From an uncultured Desulfarculaceae bacterium (GTDB taxonomy: Bacteria; Desulfobacterota; Desulfarculia; Desulfarculales; Desulfarculaceae): DNA of 34,662 bases. Below the pieces are notes generated by a model that ran no database searches, was not told the DNA's origin, and saw only the letters and a list, made by a program, of their open reading frames with translations. Made by a program: the position numbers and the translations under genes. Location of the stretch: positions 1 through 34,662 of the forward strand of contig CALERA010000403.1 of assembly GCA_937908275.1 (NCBI GenBank). The letters run 5' to 3'. Within the stretch, counting starts at the first letter, position 1. The number at the start of each line of letters is the position of its first letter. This document shows positions 24,402 through 31,545 of the stretch, piece after piece.

Positions 24402-25127
24402 ATGCCTGTCTTGCCGCGCCTGCTCCCCCTGCTGGGCCTGGCCCTGCTGTTGGGTCTGGCCGCGCCGGCCCTGGCCGGGGATGACCGCCCCGCGCCCCTG
24501 ATCACCGTCACCGGCCTGGCCCGCCAGGAGGAGACCCCGGACCAGGCCCGGGTCAGCCTGGGGGTGCGCAACCTGGCCGCCAGCCCCCAGGAGGCGGCCC
24601 AGCACAACGCCGCCGCCATGCAGACCCTGCTGGCGGCCATCAAGCCCCTGCTGCGCCCCGAGGACCAGATCCAGACCCAGACCTACCGCCTGACTCCCCA
24701 GCGGGAGTGGGACCAGGACGCCCGGCGCTGGCGCGAGGTGGGCTTCCAGGCCGAGAACCGGGTCCAGGTGACCACCCGGCGGCCGGCCCTGTTGGGCGAG
24801 CTGTTGCAGGCCGCCAGCCAGGCCGGGGCCAACCTGATCGAGGGGCCGCACTGGGGCCTGACCGATCCGGAGCAGGCCCGCCGCCAGGTGCAGGTCCTGG
24901 CCCTGGCCGACGCCCTGGCCCAGGCCGAGGCCCTGGCCCAGGCCGCCGGCCGGCGGCTGGGTCCGGCGCGGGCCATCAACGCCAACCCGGCCGAGCTGCC
25001 CGCGCCCCTGATGCTGCGCACCGTGGCCTCCCAGGAGACGGCGACCAACTCCGCCCCGCCCCTGGAGCCGGGGCGCATCAGCCTGAGCGCCAGCGTGACC
25101 GTCAGTTTCGACCTGCTCAAACCCTGA
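24402..25127 (+). CDS. SIMPL domain (DUF541) periplasmic protein
   Basis: The 241-residue protein has a signal peptide (leucine-rich core ending ALA before GDD, about residue 25) and then a SIMPL domain: LITVTGLARQEETPDQARVS at the start, EDQIQTQTYRLTPQ in the middle and ISLSASVTVSFDLL at the end, all typical of the DUF541/YggE group. Such proteins have been linked to oxidative-stress tolerance and some form ring-shaped oligomers; the exact role is unknown. The ATG at 24402 has GAGGAGG at good spacing; the in-frame upstream stretch is not supported. It stands 89 bases after tsaB. Confidence 0.92.
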   Translation: MPVLPRLLPLLGLALLLGLAAPALAGDDRPAPLITVTGLARQEETPDQARVSLGVRNLAASPQEAAQHNAAAMQTLLAAIKPLLRPEDQIQTQTYRLTPQREWDQDARRWREVGFQAENRVQVTTRRPALLGELLQAASQAGANLIEGPHWGLTDPEQARRQVQVLALADALAQAEALAQAAGRRLGPARAINANPAELPAPLMLRTVASQETATNSAPPLEPGRISLSASVTVSFDLLKP

Positions 25128-25151
25128 GGCCCGCGAAAGCGACCCCGCAAA

Positions 25152-25178
25152 TTGACAGCGGGGCCGCCAACGTGTAAT
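25152..25178 (+). promoter_or_regulatory. Possible promoter of the YdcH-like gene
   Basis: A perfect TTGACA at 25152-25157 is followed after 15 bases by TGTAAT (25173-25178). The spacing is short, so the call is uncertain. The leader to the ATG at 25213 would be about 28 bases. Confidence 0.45.
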
Positions 25179-25212
25179 CATCCGTCCAACAACCACTTTT
25201 TGGCGAAGGCAA

Positions 25213-25446
25213 ATGGAAGAGCGAGACCTTGATTTGATTCGTGAACTGGCTCCGGCCAACCCCGAGCTGGACCAACTCTATAGCGAGCACCTGGAGTTGG
25301 AGAAGCAGCTGGAGGAGTTCGACCAGCGCCGCTACCTGACCCCCGAGGAGCAGGTGAAGCGCAAGCGCCTGCAAAAGACCAAACTGGCCGGCCGCGACCG
25401 CATCGAGGCCATCCTGGCCGCCTATCGCGCCCAGGCCTCGGCCTAG
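25213..25446 (+). CDS. YdcH/DUF465 family small helical protein
   Basis: A 77-residue, charged, entirely helical protein with heptad-like spacing (LDQLYSEHLELEKQLEEF), a turn at RYLTPEEQ and a basic second helix (QVKRKRLQKTKLAGRDRIEAI). This is the two-helix hairpin of the YdcH (DUF465) family, common and of unknown function in Proteobacteria. Length and pattern fit. The ATG at 25213 follows GCGAAGGC, a modest ribosome-binding site. It precedes psd by 21 bases. Confidence 0.85.
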   Translation: MEERDLDLIRELAPANPELDQLYSEHLELEKQLEEFDQRRYLTPEEQVKRKRLQKTKLAGRDRIEAILAAYRAQASA

Positions 25447-25467
25447 CCCGCGACACGGACCCGGCGC

Positions 25468-26133
25468 GTGCCCAACTTCGACAAGTTCCCCATCGCCGCC
25501 AGCGGTTGGCCCTACCTGCTCAGCTTCGCCGGCCTGGCCTGGGTGGCCTTCGCCCTGCGCGTGGGCTGGCTGGCCTGGCCCCTGGCCGTCATCACCGCCT
25601 GGATGGTCTGGTTCTTCCGCGACCCCGCCCGCTTCGCCCCGGCCGGACCGGCGGCGGTGATCTCCCCGGCCGACGGCCGGGTGGTGGCGGTGGAAGAGGT
25701 GGACCGGCCCGACCTGCCCGGCGGGCGGGCGGCCATGGTCTCCATCTTCATGAACATCTTCGATGTCCACGTCAACCGCGCCCCCATCAGCGGCCGGGTG
25801 GTGCGCCTGGCCCACCTGCCCGGCGGATACCTGCCGGCCGACCGCCCCGGGGCCCGGGTGGACAACGAACGCCAGGAGGTCCTGATCCAGGGCGAGGACG
25901 GCCGCCTGGTGCTGGTGGCCCAGGTGGCGGGCCTGGTGGCCCGGCGCATCGAGTGCCGCCTGGCGCCCGGGGAATGGGTGCATCGCGGGCAGAGATTTGG
26001 TATGATTAGATTCGGCTCCCGGCTGGATGTCTACCTGCCCCCCGAATCGCGGGTGCGGGTGTTGCCGGGGCAGAAAGTCAAGGCCGGCCTCAGCCTGCTG
26101 GCCGAGTTGGGTGACGAAACCGCGGAGGCCTGA
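25468..26133 (+). CDS. psd: Phosphatidylserine decarboxylase (short, psd type II-like)
   Basis: Makes phosphatidylethanolamine by decarboxylating phosphatidylserine. The 221-residue proenzyme has two hydrophobic segments at 15-50, then ISPADGRV (Asp69) and MNIFDVHVNRAP (His101), and the self-cleavage site in RFGSRLDVYLP: cutting between Gly183 and Ser184 gives the pyruvoyl alpha chain. It has the short form without the N-terminal extension of E. coli Psd. The GTG at 25468 was chosen as the first codon of the conserved block. pssA follows within 28 bases, so substrate maker and user are co-transcribed. Confidence 0.96.
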   Translation: MPNFDKFPIAASGWPYLLSFAGLAWVAFALRVGWLAWPLAVITAWMVWFFRDPARFAPAGPAAVISPADGRVVAVEEVDRPDLPGGRAAMVSIFMNIFDVHVNRAPISGRVVRLAHLPGGYLPADRPGARVDNERQEVLIQGEDGRLVLVAQVAGLVARRIECRLAPGEWVHRGQRFGMIRFGSRLDVYLPPESRVRVLPGQKVKAGLSLLAELGDETAEA

Positions 26134-26161
26134 TCCGCCCCCGCCCACCAAGGACGATGCC

Positions 26162-26959
26162 ATGTCCCGCCGCCGACACCGGCCCGGACGCAAGGAGCGC
26201 TCGCTGAAGAAGCGCCGGGGCATCTACGTCCTGCCCAACCTTATCACTTCCATGAGTCTTTTCGCCGGGTTCTGGGCCATGCTCGCGGCCATCGAAGGCC
26301 GCTTCGTGGAGGGTTGCCTGGCGATCCTGGCCTCCCTGGTCCTGGACGGCCTGGACGGCAAGGTGGCCCGCGCCACCGGCTCCACCAGCCGCTTTGGGGT
26401 GGAATACGACTCGCTGTCCGACCTGGTGGCCTTTGGCGTGGCCCCGGCGGTGTTGTTCTACCTCTGGTCCTTGCAGTCTTTTGGCCGCCTGGGCATCGTG
26501 GCCGCCTTCCTGTTCACGGCCTGCGGGGCCCTGCGCCTGGCCCGCTTCAACGTCCAGGTGGAAAGCGTGGGCACCAAGTATTTCGTGGGCCTGCCCATCC
26601 CGGCCGCGGCCAGCGTCCTGGTCACCACGGTGCTGTTCTGCGACTTCATCGGGGTCAAGCCCCCGGTGGATTTCCTGCCCCTGGTCTTCCTGGTCTTCGC
26701 CCTCAGCTTCCTGATGGTCAGCAACATCCACTACCTGTCCTTCAAGGAGCTGGGCCTGGCCCGTTTGAAGTCCTTCAACTGGTTGGTCGCAACCCTGCTC
26801 TTCTTCATCTTGGTGGCGGTCCAGCCCCAGGTGATGGGTTTCGTCCTACTGGTCCTATACGTGCTCGGCGGGCCCTTCGGCGCCAGATACATGGCGCGGA
26901 AACGGCAGATGTCCGCCGAGCAGCCCCAGCCCCTGGACGAGCAGGTCACCAGCGCCTAG
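26162..26959 (+). CDS. pssA: CDP-diacylglycerol-serine O-phosphatidyltransferase
   Basis: Joins serine to CDP-diacylglycerol to give phosphatidylserine, the substrate of Psd encoded just upstream; CdsA (20437) makes the CDP-diacylglycerol. The 265-residue protein has a basic N-terminus, about eight membrane segments, and a complete CDP-alcohol phosphotransferase motif: Asp65-Gly66, Ala69-Arg70, Gly79, Asp83 and Asp87. The following block FGVAPAVLFY is typical of the membrane PssA of Gram-positive type rather than the E. coli peripheral enzyme. The ATG at 26162 has AAGGA upstream. Confidence 0.95.
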   Translation: MSRRRHRPGRKERSLKKRRGIYVLPNLITSMSLFAGFWAMLAAIEGRFVEGCLAILASLVLDGLDGKVARATGSTSRFGVEYDSLSDLVAFGVAPAVLFYLWSLQSFGRLGIVAAFLFTACGALRLARFNVQVESVGTKYFVGLPIPAAASVLVTTVLFCDFIGVKPPVDFLPLVFLVFALSFLMVSNIHYLSFKELGLARLKSFNWLVATLLFFILVAVQPQVMGFVLLVLYVLGGPFGARYMARKRQMSAEQPQPLDEQVTSA

Positions 26960-27001
26960 CCGTCCGGTCTTTCGCCAGCAGCTAAAACCCAACGAACCCT
27001 C

Positions 27002-27025
27002 GTCCGGCGCGCGCGGCGCGCGGAC
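27002..27025 (+). promoter_or_regulatory. Strong GC hairpin upstream of leuA
   Basis: GTCCG (27002-27006) and CGGAC (27021-27025) enclose a further 5-bp CGCGC/GCGCG stem, with one bulged G and a 3-base loop. It lies 26 bases before the leuA ATG and has no U tract. It could end the pssA message or shape the leuA leader. I see no leucine-rich leader peptide. Confidence 0.45.
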
Positions 27026-27051
27026 CCCTGATTTGCTTAAGGAGTTTTGTC

Positions 27052-28599
27052 ATGTCCAATCGCGTATATATCTTCGACACCACCCTGCGCGACGGCGAGC
27101 AGTCGCCCGGCGCCTCCATGAACCGCGAGGAGAAGATCCGCATCGCCCACAAGCTGGCCCAGTTGGGGGTGGACATCATCGAGTGCGGCTTCCCGGCCTC
27201 CAGCCCCGGCGACTTCGAGTCGGTGAAACTCATCGCCCAGCAGGTGCAGGGTCCGGTGATCTGCGGCCTGGCCCGCACCCGGCCCCAGGACATCCAGACC
27301 TGCTGGGAGGCGGTCAAAGACGCCGAGCGCCCCCGGATCCACGTCTTCGTGGCCTCGAGCGACATCCATCTGCAGTACAAGCTGCGCATCAGCCGCGAGG
27401 AGATGCTGGAGCAGGTGAAGAGCGGCGTCTCCCTGGCCAAGAGCCTGTGCGACGACGTGCAGTTCAGCGCCGAGGACGCCAGCCGCACCGACCCGGACTT
27501 CCTCTGCCAGGTGGTGCGCCTGGCCCTGGCCAACGGGGCCACCACCATCAACATCCCCGACACCGTGGGCTACGCCCTGCCCCACGAGTTCCACAATCTC
27601 ATCAAATACATCCGCGCCCAGGTGCCCGAGGTGGAGCAGGCGGTTCTCAGCGTACACTGCCACAACGACCTGGGCCTGGCGGTGGCCAACTCCCTGGCCG
27701 GCATCACCGCCGGGGCGCGCCAGGCCGAGGTCTGCGTCAACGGCATCGGCGAGCGGGCCGGCAACGCCGCCCTGGAGGAGCTGGTCATGGCCCTGGCCAC
27801 CCGCCAGAAGGAGCTGGGCCTGGTCACCGGCATCAACCGGGCCGAGATCGTGCCCACCAGCCGCTTGATCACCGTGGTCACCGGCCTGAACGTGCAGCCC
27901 AACAAGGCCATCGTGGGGGCCAACGCCTTTGCCCACGAGTCTGGCATCCACGTGGACGGGGTGCTCAAGCAGCCCCTGACCTACGAGATCATGACCCCGG
28001 CCGAGGTGGGCCTGAACACCAACCTGCTGGTGCTGGGCAAGCACTCCGGCCGGGCCGGGCTCAAATCGCGGCTGATGGAGATGGGCTACGAGCTGAACGA
28101 CGCCGATTTCGAGCGCCTGTTCGCGGCCTTCAAGGTCTTGGCCGACAAGAAGAAGGAGGTCTTCAACGAGGACCTGGAGGCCCTGATCGCCGACGAGATC
28201 CAGCGCATCCCCTCGCGCTGGAAGCTGGAGTACCTGAACATCGTCAGCGGCACCGTGACCGTGCCCACCGCCACGGTGCGCATCAGCGACCATGGCGAGA
28301 TGCAGCAGGACTTCGGCTCCGGGGTGGGGCCGGTGGACGCGGTGTACAACACCATCGCCAAGATCACCGGCAATTCTGCGAAATTGATGCACTTCGGCAT
28401 TTCCAGCGTCACCGGCGGCCTGGACGCCCAGGGTGAGGTGACGGTGCGTCTGGGCGAGGGTGAGATCGAGGTGCTGGGCAAGGGCAGCGACCCGGACATC
28501 ATGGTGGCCTCGGCCAAGGCCTACCTGAACGGGCTCAACCGCCTGGAGTACCTGAAGGCCAACCCCCGGCCGGTCAATGGCAACGGGGCCCATTTCTAG
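27052..28599 (+). CDS. leuA: 2-isopropylmalate synthase
   Basis: The first committed enzyme of leucine synthesis, condensing acetyl-CoA with 2-ketoisovalerate. The 515-residue protein has the HMGL-like TIM barrel with IFDTTLRDGEQSPG (8-20), His202 and His204 in SVHCHNDLGLAVAN and the GIGERAGNAALEE block, then a linker and a C-terminal LeuA dimer domain (about 370-505) that binds leucine for feedback inhibition. Length is that of the long-form enzyme. The ATG at 27052 has TTAAGGAG at good spacing. pssA and leuA are on the same strand with a 92-base gap. A very stable hairpin lies downstream. Confidence 0.97.
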   Translation: MSNRVYIFDTTLRDGEQSPGASMNREEKIRIAHKLAQLGVDIIECGFPASSPGDFESVKLIAQQVQGPVICGLARTRPQDIQTCWEAVKDAERPRIHVFVASSDIHLQYKLRISREEMLEQVKSGVSLAKSLCDDVQFSAEDASRTDPDFLCQVVRLALANGATTINIPDTVGYALPHEFHNLIKYIRAQVPEVEQAVLSVHCHNDLGLAVANSLAGITAGARQAEVCVNGIGERAGNAALEELVMALATRQKELGLVTGINRAEIVPTSRLITVVTGLNVQPNKAIVGANAFAHESGIHVDGVLKQPLTYEIMTPAEVGLNTNLLVLGKHSGRAGLKSRLMEMGYELNDADFERLFAAFKVLADKKKEVFNEDLEALIADEIQRIPSRWKLEYLNIVSGTVTVPTATVRISDHGEMQQDFGSGVGPVDAVYNTIAKITGNSAKLMHFGISSVTGGLDAQGEVTVRLGEGEIEVLGKGSDPDIMVASAKAYLNGLNRLEYLKANPRPVNGNGAHF

Positions 28600-28652
28600 C
28601 CGTCGCCGTCCCGTCGCCGGGCCTGGCCTCCGGCGGCGGGCGTTGGCAGGCT

Positions 28653-28694
28653 GGCGCGGGGGGGCCGTCCCGGGTGGGGCGGTCCCCCCGCGCC
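28653..28694 (+). terminator. 19-bp stem after leuA, probable transcript end
   Basis: The arms 28653-28671 and 28676-28694 pair without interruption (two G-T wobbles) around loop GGGT. No U tract follows, so it may act as a message-end barrier or with Rho. It lies 54 bases after the leuA stop, and a new promoter-like sequence follows. Confidence 0.55.
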
Positions 28695-28727
28695 GCTTGC
28701 GGACCCGGCGGGAAAGGCACAAAATAT

Positions 28728-28756
28728 TTGCAATCCTGCCCGGCCTTGGTTAATAA
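28728..28756 (+). promoter_or_regulatory. Possible promoter of asd
   Basis: TTGCAA (28728-28733) and TAATAA (28751-28756) are 17 bases apart in the only AT-rich part of the leuA-asd gap. The -10 match is modest. Confidence 0.4.
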
Positions 28757-28816
28757 AGACCGGTGGCGCCGCCTGGCGCCGTCATTATCCTTGCTTAGAC
28801 GCGAGAGGTTGGAGCC

Positions 28817-29836
28817 ATGTCCAAGTCGTTCCGCGTAGCCGTGTGCGGCGCCACCGGCGCCGTGGGCAACCAGATGATCCAGTGCCTGGAGGAGCGCGAC
28901 TTCCCGGTCAGCGAGCTGCGGCTGCTGGCCTCGGAGCGCAGCCGGGGCCGGACCCTTAAGTACAAGGGCCAGGACGTCCCGGTCCAGGTCTTGGGCGAGG
29001 GCTCCTTCGCGGGCATCGATATCGCGCTCTTCTCGGCCGGGGCCAGCACCAGCACCACCTACGCCCCCCAGGCCTGGGCGGCCGGCGCGGTGGTGGTGGA
29101 CAACTCCTCGGCCTGGCGCATGGACCCGGAGGTGCCCCTGGTGGTGCCCGAGGTCAACCCCGGCGACATCGCCCAGTACACCAACAAGGGCATCATCGCC
29201 AATCCCAACTGCTCGACCATCCAGATGGTGGTGGCCCTGAAGCCCATCTACGACGCGGTGGGCATCGAGCGCATCGTGGTCAGCACCTACCAGGCGGTCA
29301 GCGGCACCGGCCAGAAGGCCATCGTGGAGCTGCAGGGCCAACTGCGGGCCTGGTGCGAGGGCCGCCCGCCCGAGGTCAAGGTCTACCCCCATCAGATCGC
29401 CCTGAACCTGCTGCCCCACATCGACGTCTTCTTCGACAACGGCTACACCAAGGAAGAGATGAAGATGGTGCTTGAGACCCAGAAGATCATGGGCGACCCC
29501 AGCATCAAGGTCAGCGCCACCTGCGTGCGGGTGCCGGTGGTCTACAGCCACTCCGAGGCCCTGAACATCGCCACCCGCGAGAAGATCAGCCCGGCCCGGG
29601 TGCGCGAGCTGCTGGCTGTGGCCCCGGGGGTGAAGGTGGTGGACGACCCGGCCAACAAGGTCTATCCCATGCCCCTGGACGCCGCCGGCCAGGACCTGAC
29701 CCTGGTGGGCCGCATCCGCGAGGACATCAGCCAGGAGCGCGGCATCGACATGTGGATCAGCGCCGACAACATCCGCAAGGGCGCGGCCACCAACGCGGTG
29801 CAGATCGCCGAGGTCCTGGCCCAAAAGCACCTCTAG
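28817..29836 (+). CDS. asd: Aspartate-semialdehyde dehydrogenase
   Basis: Reduces aspartyl phosphate to the semialdehyde at the branch point to lysine, diaminopimelate, threonine and methionine. The 339-residue protein opens with the NADP-binding VCGATGAVGNQM, has the phosphate-binding LASERSRG, and the active-site Cys132 in IIANPNCSTIQM, followed by STYQAVSGTG and the conserved VRVPVVYSHSEAL. These fit the Gram-positive/archaeal-like class II Asd seen in many deltaproteobacteria. The ATG at 28817 follows GTTGGAG. rsmD starts 13 bases downstream. Confidence 0.97.
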   Translation: MSKSFRVAVCGATGAVGNQMIQCLEERDFPVSELRLLASERSRGRTLKYKGQDVPVQVLGEGSFAGIDIALFSAGASTSTTYAPQAWAAGAVVVDNSSAWRMDPEVPLVVPEVNPGDIAQYTNKGIIANPNCSTIQMVVALKPIYDAVGIERIVVSTYQAVSGTGQKAIVELQGQLRAWCEGRPPEVKVYPHQIALNLLPHIDVFFDNGYTKEEMKMVLETQKIMGDPSIKVSATCVRVPVVYSHSEALNIATREKISPARVRELLAVAPGVKVVDDPANKVYPMPLDAAGQDLTLVGRIREDISQERGIDMWISADNIRKGAATNAVQIAEVLAQKHL

Positions 29837-29849
29837 GAGCCGGGCGGGC

Positions 29850-30440
29850 GTGATCAAGATCAGCGGCGGCGAGCTGCGGGGGCGCAACCTCCACACCCCG
29901 CCGGGCCTGGCCACCCGGCCCACCGCCGCCAAGGTCCGCCAGGCCATCTTCAACATCCTGGCCGGACAGGTGGCCGGGGCGCGGGCGGCCGACGTCTTCG
30001 CCGGCTCCGGGGCCCTGGGCATCGAGGCCCTGTCGCGCGGGGCGGCGGATTGCGTCTTCGTGGAGAACCGCCGCGACGCCGTCCAGGCCCTGCAACGCAA
30101 CCTGACCAGCCTGGGCCTGGCCGCGCGCGCGCGGGTGGTGGCCCGCGACGCCCTGGCCGCCGGCGGAGGCTGGGCCGGGAGCGGGTCCCTGGACCTGATC
30201 CTGGCCGACCCGCCCTACGGCCAGGGCCTGGTGGCCGCCCTGACCCGGCTCTGCGCCGACCGGGGCTGGCTGAGCCCCGGGGGGGTGCTGGTCATCGAGC
30301 ACGCCCCCAGCGAGCGTCCCCCGGAGGACGCCGGCCTGGGCCTGAGCGACCGCCGGGCCTATGGCCAGACCGAGGTGAGTTTCCTGACCCCGGGCCCCGC
30401 GCCCCATCCGGCCCCGGCGGAGAAAGGCCTTCTTGCATGA
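29850..30440 (+). CDS. rsmD: 16S rRNA m2G966 methyltransferase RsmD
   Basis: Methylates a guanine N2 of 16S rRNA (G966 in E. coli) with SAM. The 196-residue protein starts IKISGGELRGRNLHTPPG and RPTAAKVRQAIFNIL, both typical; VFAGSGALGIEAL (49-61) is the SAM-binding loop, and ADPPYG (119-124) is the amino-methyltransferase active-site motif. The start is GTG at 29850. Its TGA overlaps the coaD start as ATGA, a pairing seen in very many bacteria. Confidence 0.95.
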   Translation: MIKISGGELRGRNLHTPPGLATRPTAAKVRQAIFNILAGQVAGARAADVFAGSGALGIEALSRGAADCVFVENRRDAVQALQRNLTSLGLAARARVVARDALAAGGGWAGSGSLDLILADPPYGQGLVAALTRLCADRGWLSPGGVLVIEHAPSERPPEDAGLGLSDRRAYGQTEVSFLTPGPAPHPAPAEKGLLA

Positions 30441-30991
30441 GCATCGCCATCTATCCCGGCTCCTTCGACCCCATCACCAACGGGCACCTGTCCATCCTGC
30501 GCCGCGCCCTGGAAATCTTCGACGAGGTCGTCATCGCCGTGGCGGTCAACTCCGAGAAAAAGGGGCTGTTCAGCATCGCCGAGCGCATGGAGATGATCAA
30601 CACCGCGGCCCGCGACCTGGGGCTCAAGGGTGTCAGCGTGGACACCTTCGACGGGCTGTTGGTGGACTACGTGGTCAACAAGGGCACCAACGTGGTCCTG
30701 CGCGGCCTGCGCGCCCTGTCGGACTTTGACTACGAGTTCCAGTTGGCCCTGATCAACCGCAAGCTCTCGCGCAAGGTCCAGACCGTCTTCCTGATGACCG
30801 ACTACAAATGGCTCTACGTCAGCTCCACCATCATCAAGGAGGCCGCCAGCCTGGGCGGGGACATCAACGGCCTGGTGCCGATGGTGGTGCGCGAGCGCCT
30901 GGCCGAGCGCTTCCCGGCCCTGCGCGCCCGCCTGGAGGCCGCCGCCAACCGCAACGGCCATGGCAACAGCAGCGGGGGCGGCAACGACTAA
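30437..30991 (+). CDS. coaD: Phosphopantetheine adenylyltransferase
   Basis: Transfers AMP from ATP to 4'-phosphopantetheine, the penultimate step of coenzyme A synthesis. The 184-residue protein begins IAIYPGSFDPITNGHLSIL with the nucleotidyltransferase TxGH motif, has NVVLRGLRALSDFDYEFQLA, and ends the fold with YVSSTIIKEAASLGGD. The C-terminal 20 residues (GHGNSSGGG) are a glycine and serine tail beyond the usual length. Translation is coupled to rsmD by the ATGA overlap. A terminator lies 66 bases after the stop. PanD at the right edge of the window feeds the same pathway. Confidence 0.96.
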   Translation: MSIAIYPGSFDPITNGHLSILRRALEIFDEVVIAVAVNSEKKGLFSIAERMEMINTAARDLGLKGVSVDTFDGLLVDYVVNKGTNVVLRGLRALSDFDYEFQLALINRKLSRKVQTVFLMTDYKWLYVSSTIIKEAASLGGDINGLVPMVVRERLAERFPALRARLEAAANRNGHGNSSGGGND

Positions 30992-31056
30992 GCCTCGGCC
31001 GGCCCGTTAGGCCTGGCCTCGGGTCGGGTCGGCCAACCAATCGCGCGGCAACGCCC

Positions 31057-31079
31057 GGGGCGGGGACATCCCCCGCCCC
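31057..31079 (+). terminator. Terminator after coaD
   Basis: GGGGCGGGG (31057-31065) pairs with CCCCGCCCC (31071-31079) around loop ACATC: 9 perfect GC pairs, followed by TTCCCTATT. Confidence 0.65.
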
Positions 31080-31202
31080 TTCCCTATTGGTCCCCCACGT
31101 CCTCGGTTTTGTCCCGCCTCATCATGCGGAGCCCCACGGCGAATAGACCTTCCGAATTCAACCCTGCTCCGCCGCTTGAGCCTTGGTCAGGATCAAAGCC
31201 CG

Positions 31203-31394
31203 GAGATTGCTTCGCTGCGCTCGCAATGACAGGAAATTAGCGTGGCCTTCGCGACAAACTCTGGGTGGCCGGGACAACTGGTTGTCCCGGCGGCGTGAGC
31301 CGCCAGAGGTCTCGGCGCGAGGCCTCGCCGTTAAGCGCGACATACTCTCATTCCTTTGTCATTGCGAGTCGCCGCCAGGCGAGGTGGCAATCTC
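31203..31394. repeat. Non-coding interspersed-repeat element with inverted ends
   Basis: Two related units face each other: GAGATTGC...GCAATGACA at 31203-31231, and its inverted form TGTCATTGC...GCAATCTC at 31357-31394. Such units are known from many bacterial genomes, where they are often mistranslated as peptides like CHCEERSDEAIS. Between them are a 10-bp perfect hairpin (31269-31278 with 31281-31290), a 6-bp one (31289-31294 with 31299-31304) and a 13-base direct repeat with one mismatch (31250-31262, 31336-31348). Open frames across it (for example 31183-31416) look like chance readings of the repeats. It may be a MITE- or REP-like element; no transposase is present. Confidence 0.65.
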
Positions 31395-31483
31395 TTTGCG
31401 GTCCCTTCCCTGCTAACGGCAGGCCTCTCCAAGGGGCAGCCGCGCGGTTCCTGCGGGAAGGACATCGCCGAGAGGGCGAGGCC

Positions 31484-31518
31484 CCCAAAAGCGAAGGGGC
31501 GGGGATGAACCCCGCCCC
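31484..31518 (-). terminator. Terminator of the metK-ahcY transcript
   Basis: Arms 31496-31504 and 31510-31518 form 9 perfect GC pairs with a 5-base loop. On the minus strand TTCGCTTTTGG follows. It begins 27 bases after the ahcY stop. The stem is identical in sequence to that of the coaD terminator. Confidence 0.7.
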
Positions 31519-31545
31519 CATGGAGCGCTTCGGGCCTTGGTCAGG

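Noticed and set aside
31183..31416. 77-residue open frame
   Set aside because: It runs through both interspersed repeat units, and its peptide is the kind of chance translation these repeats are known for; no ribosome-binding site is evident.
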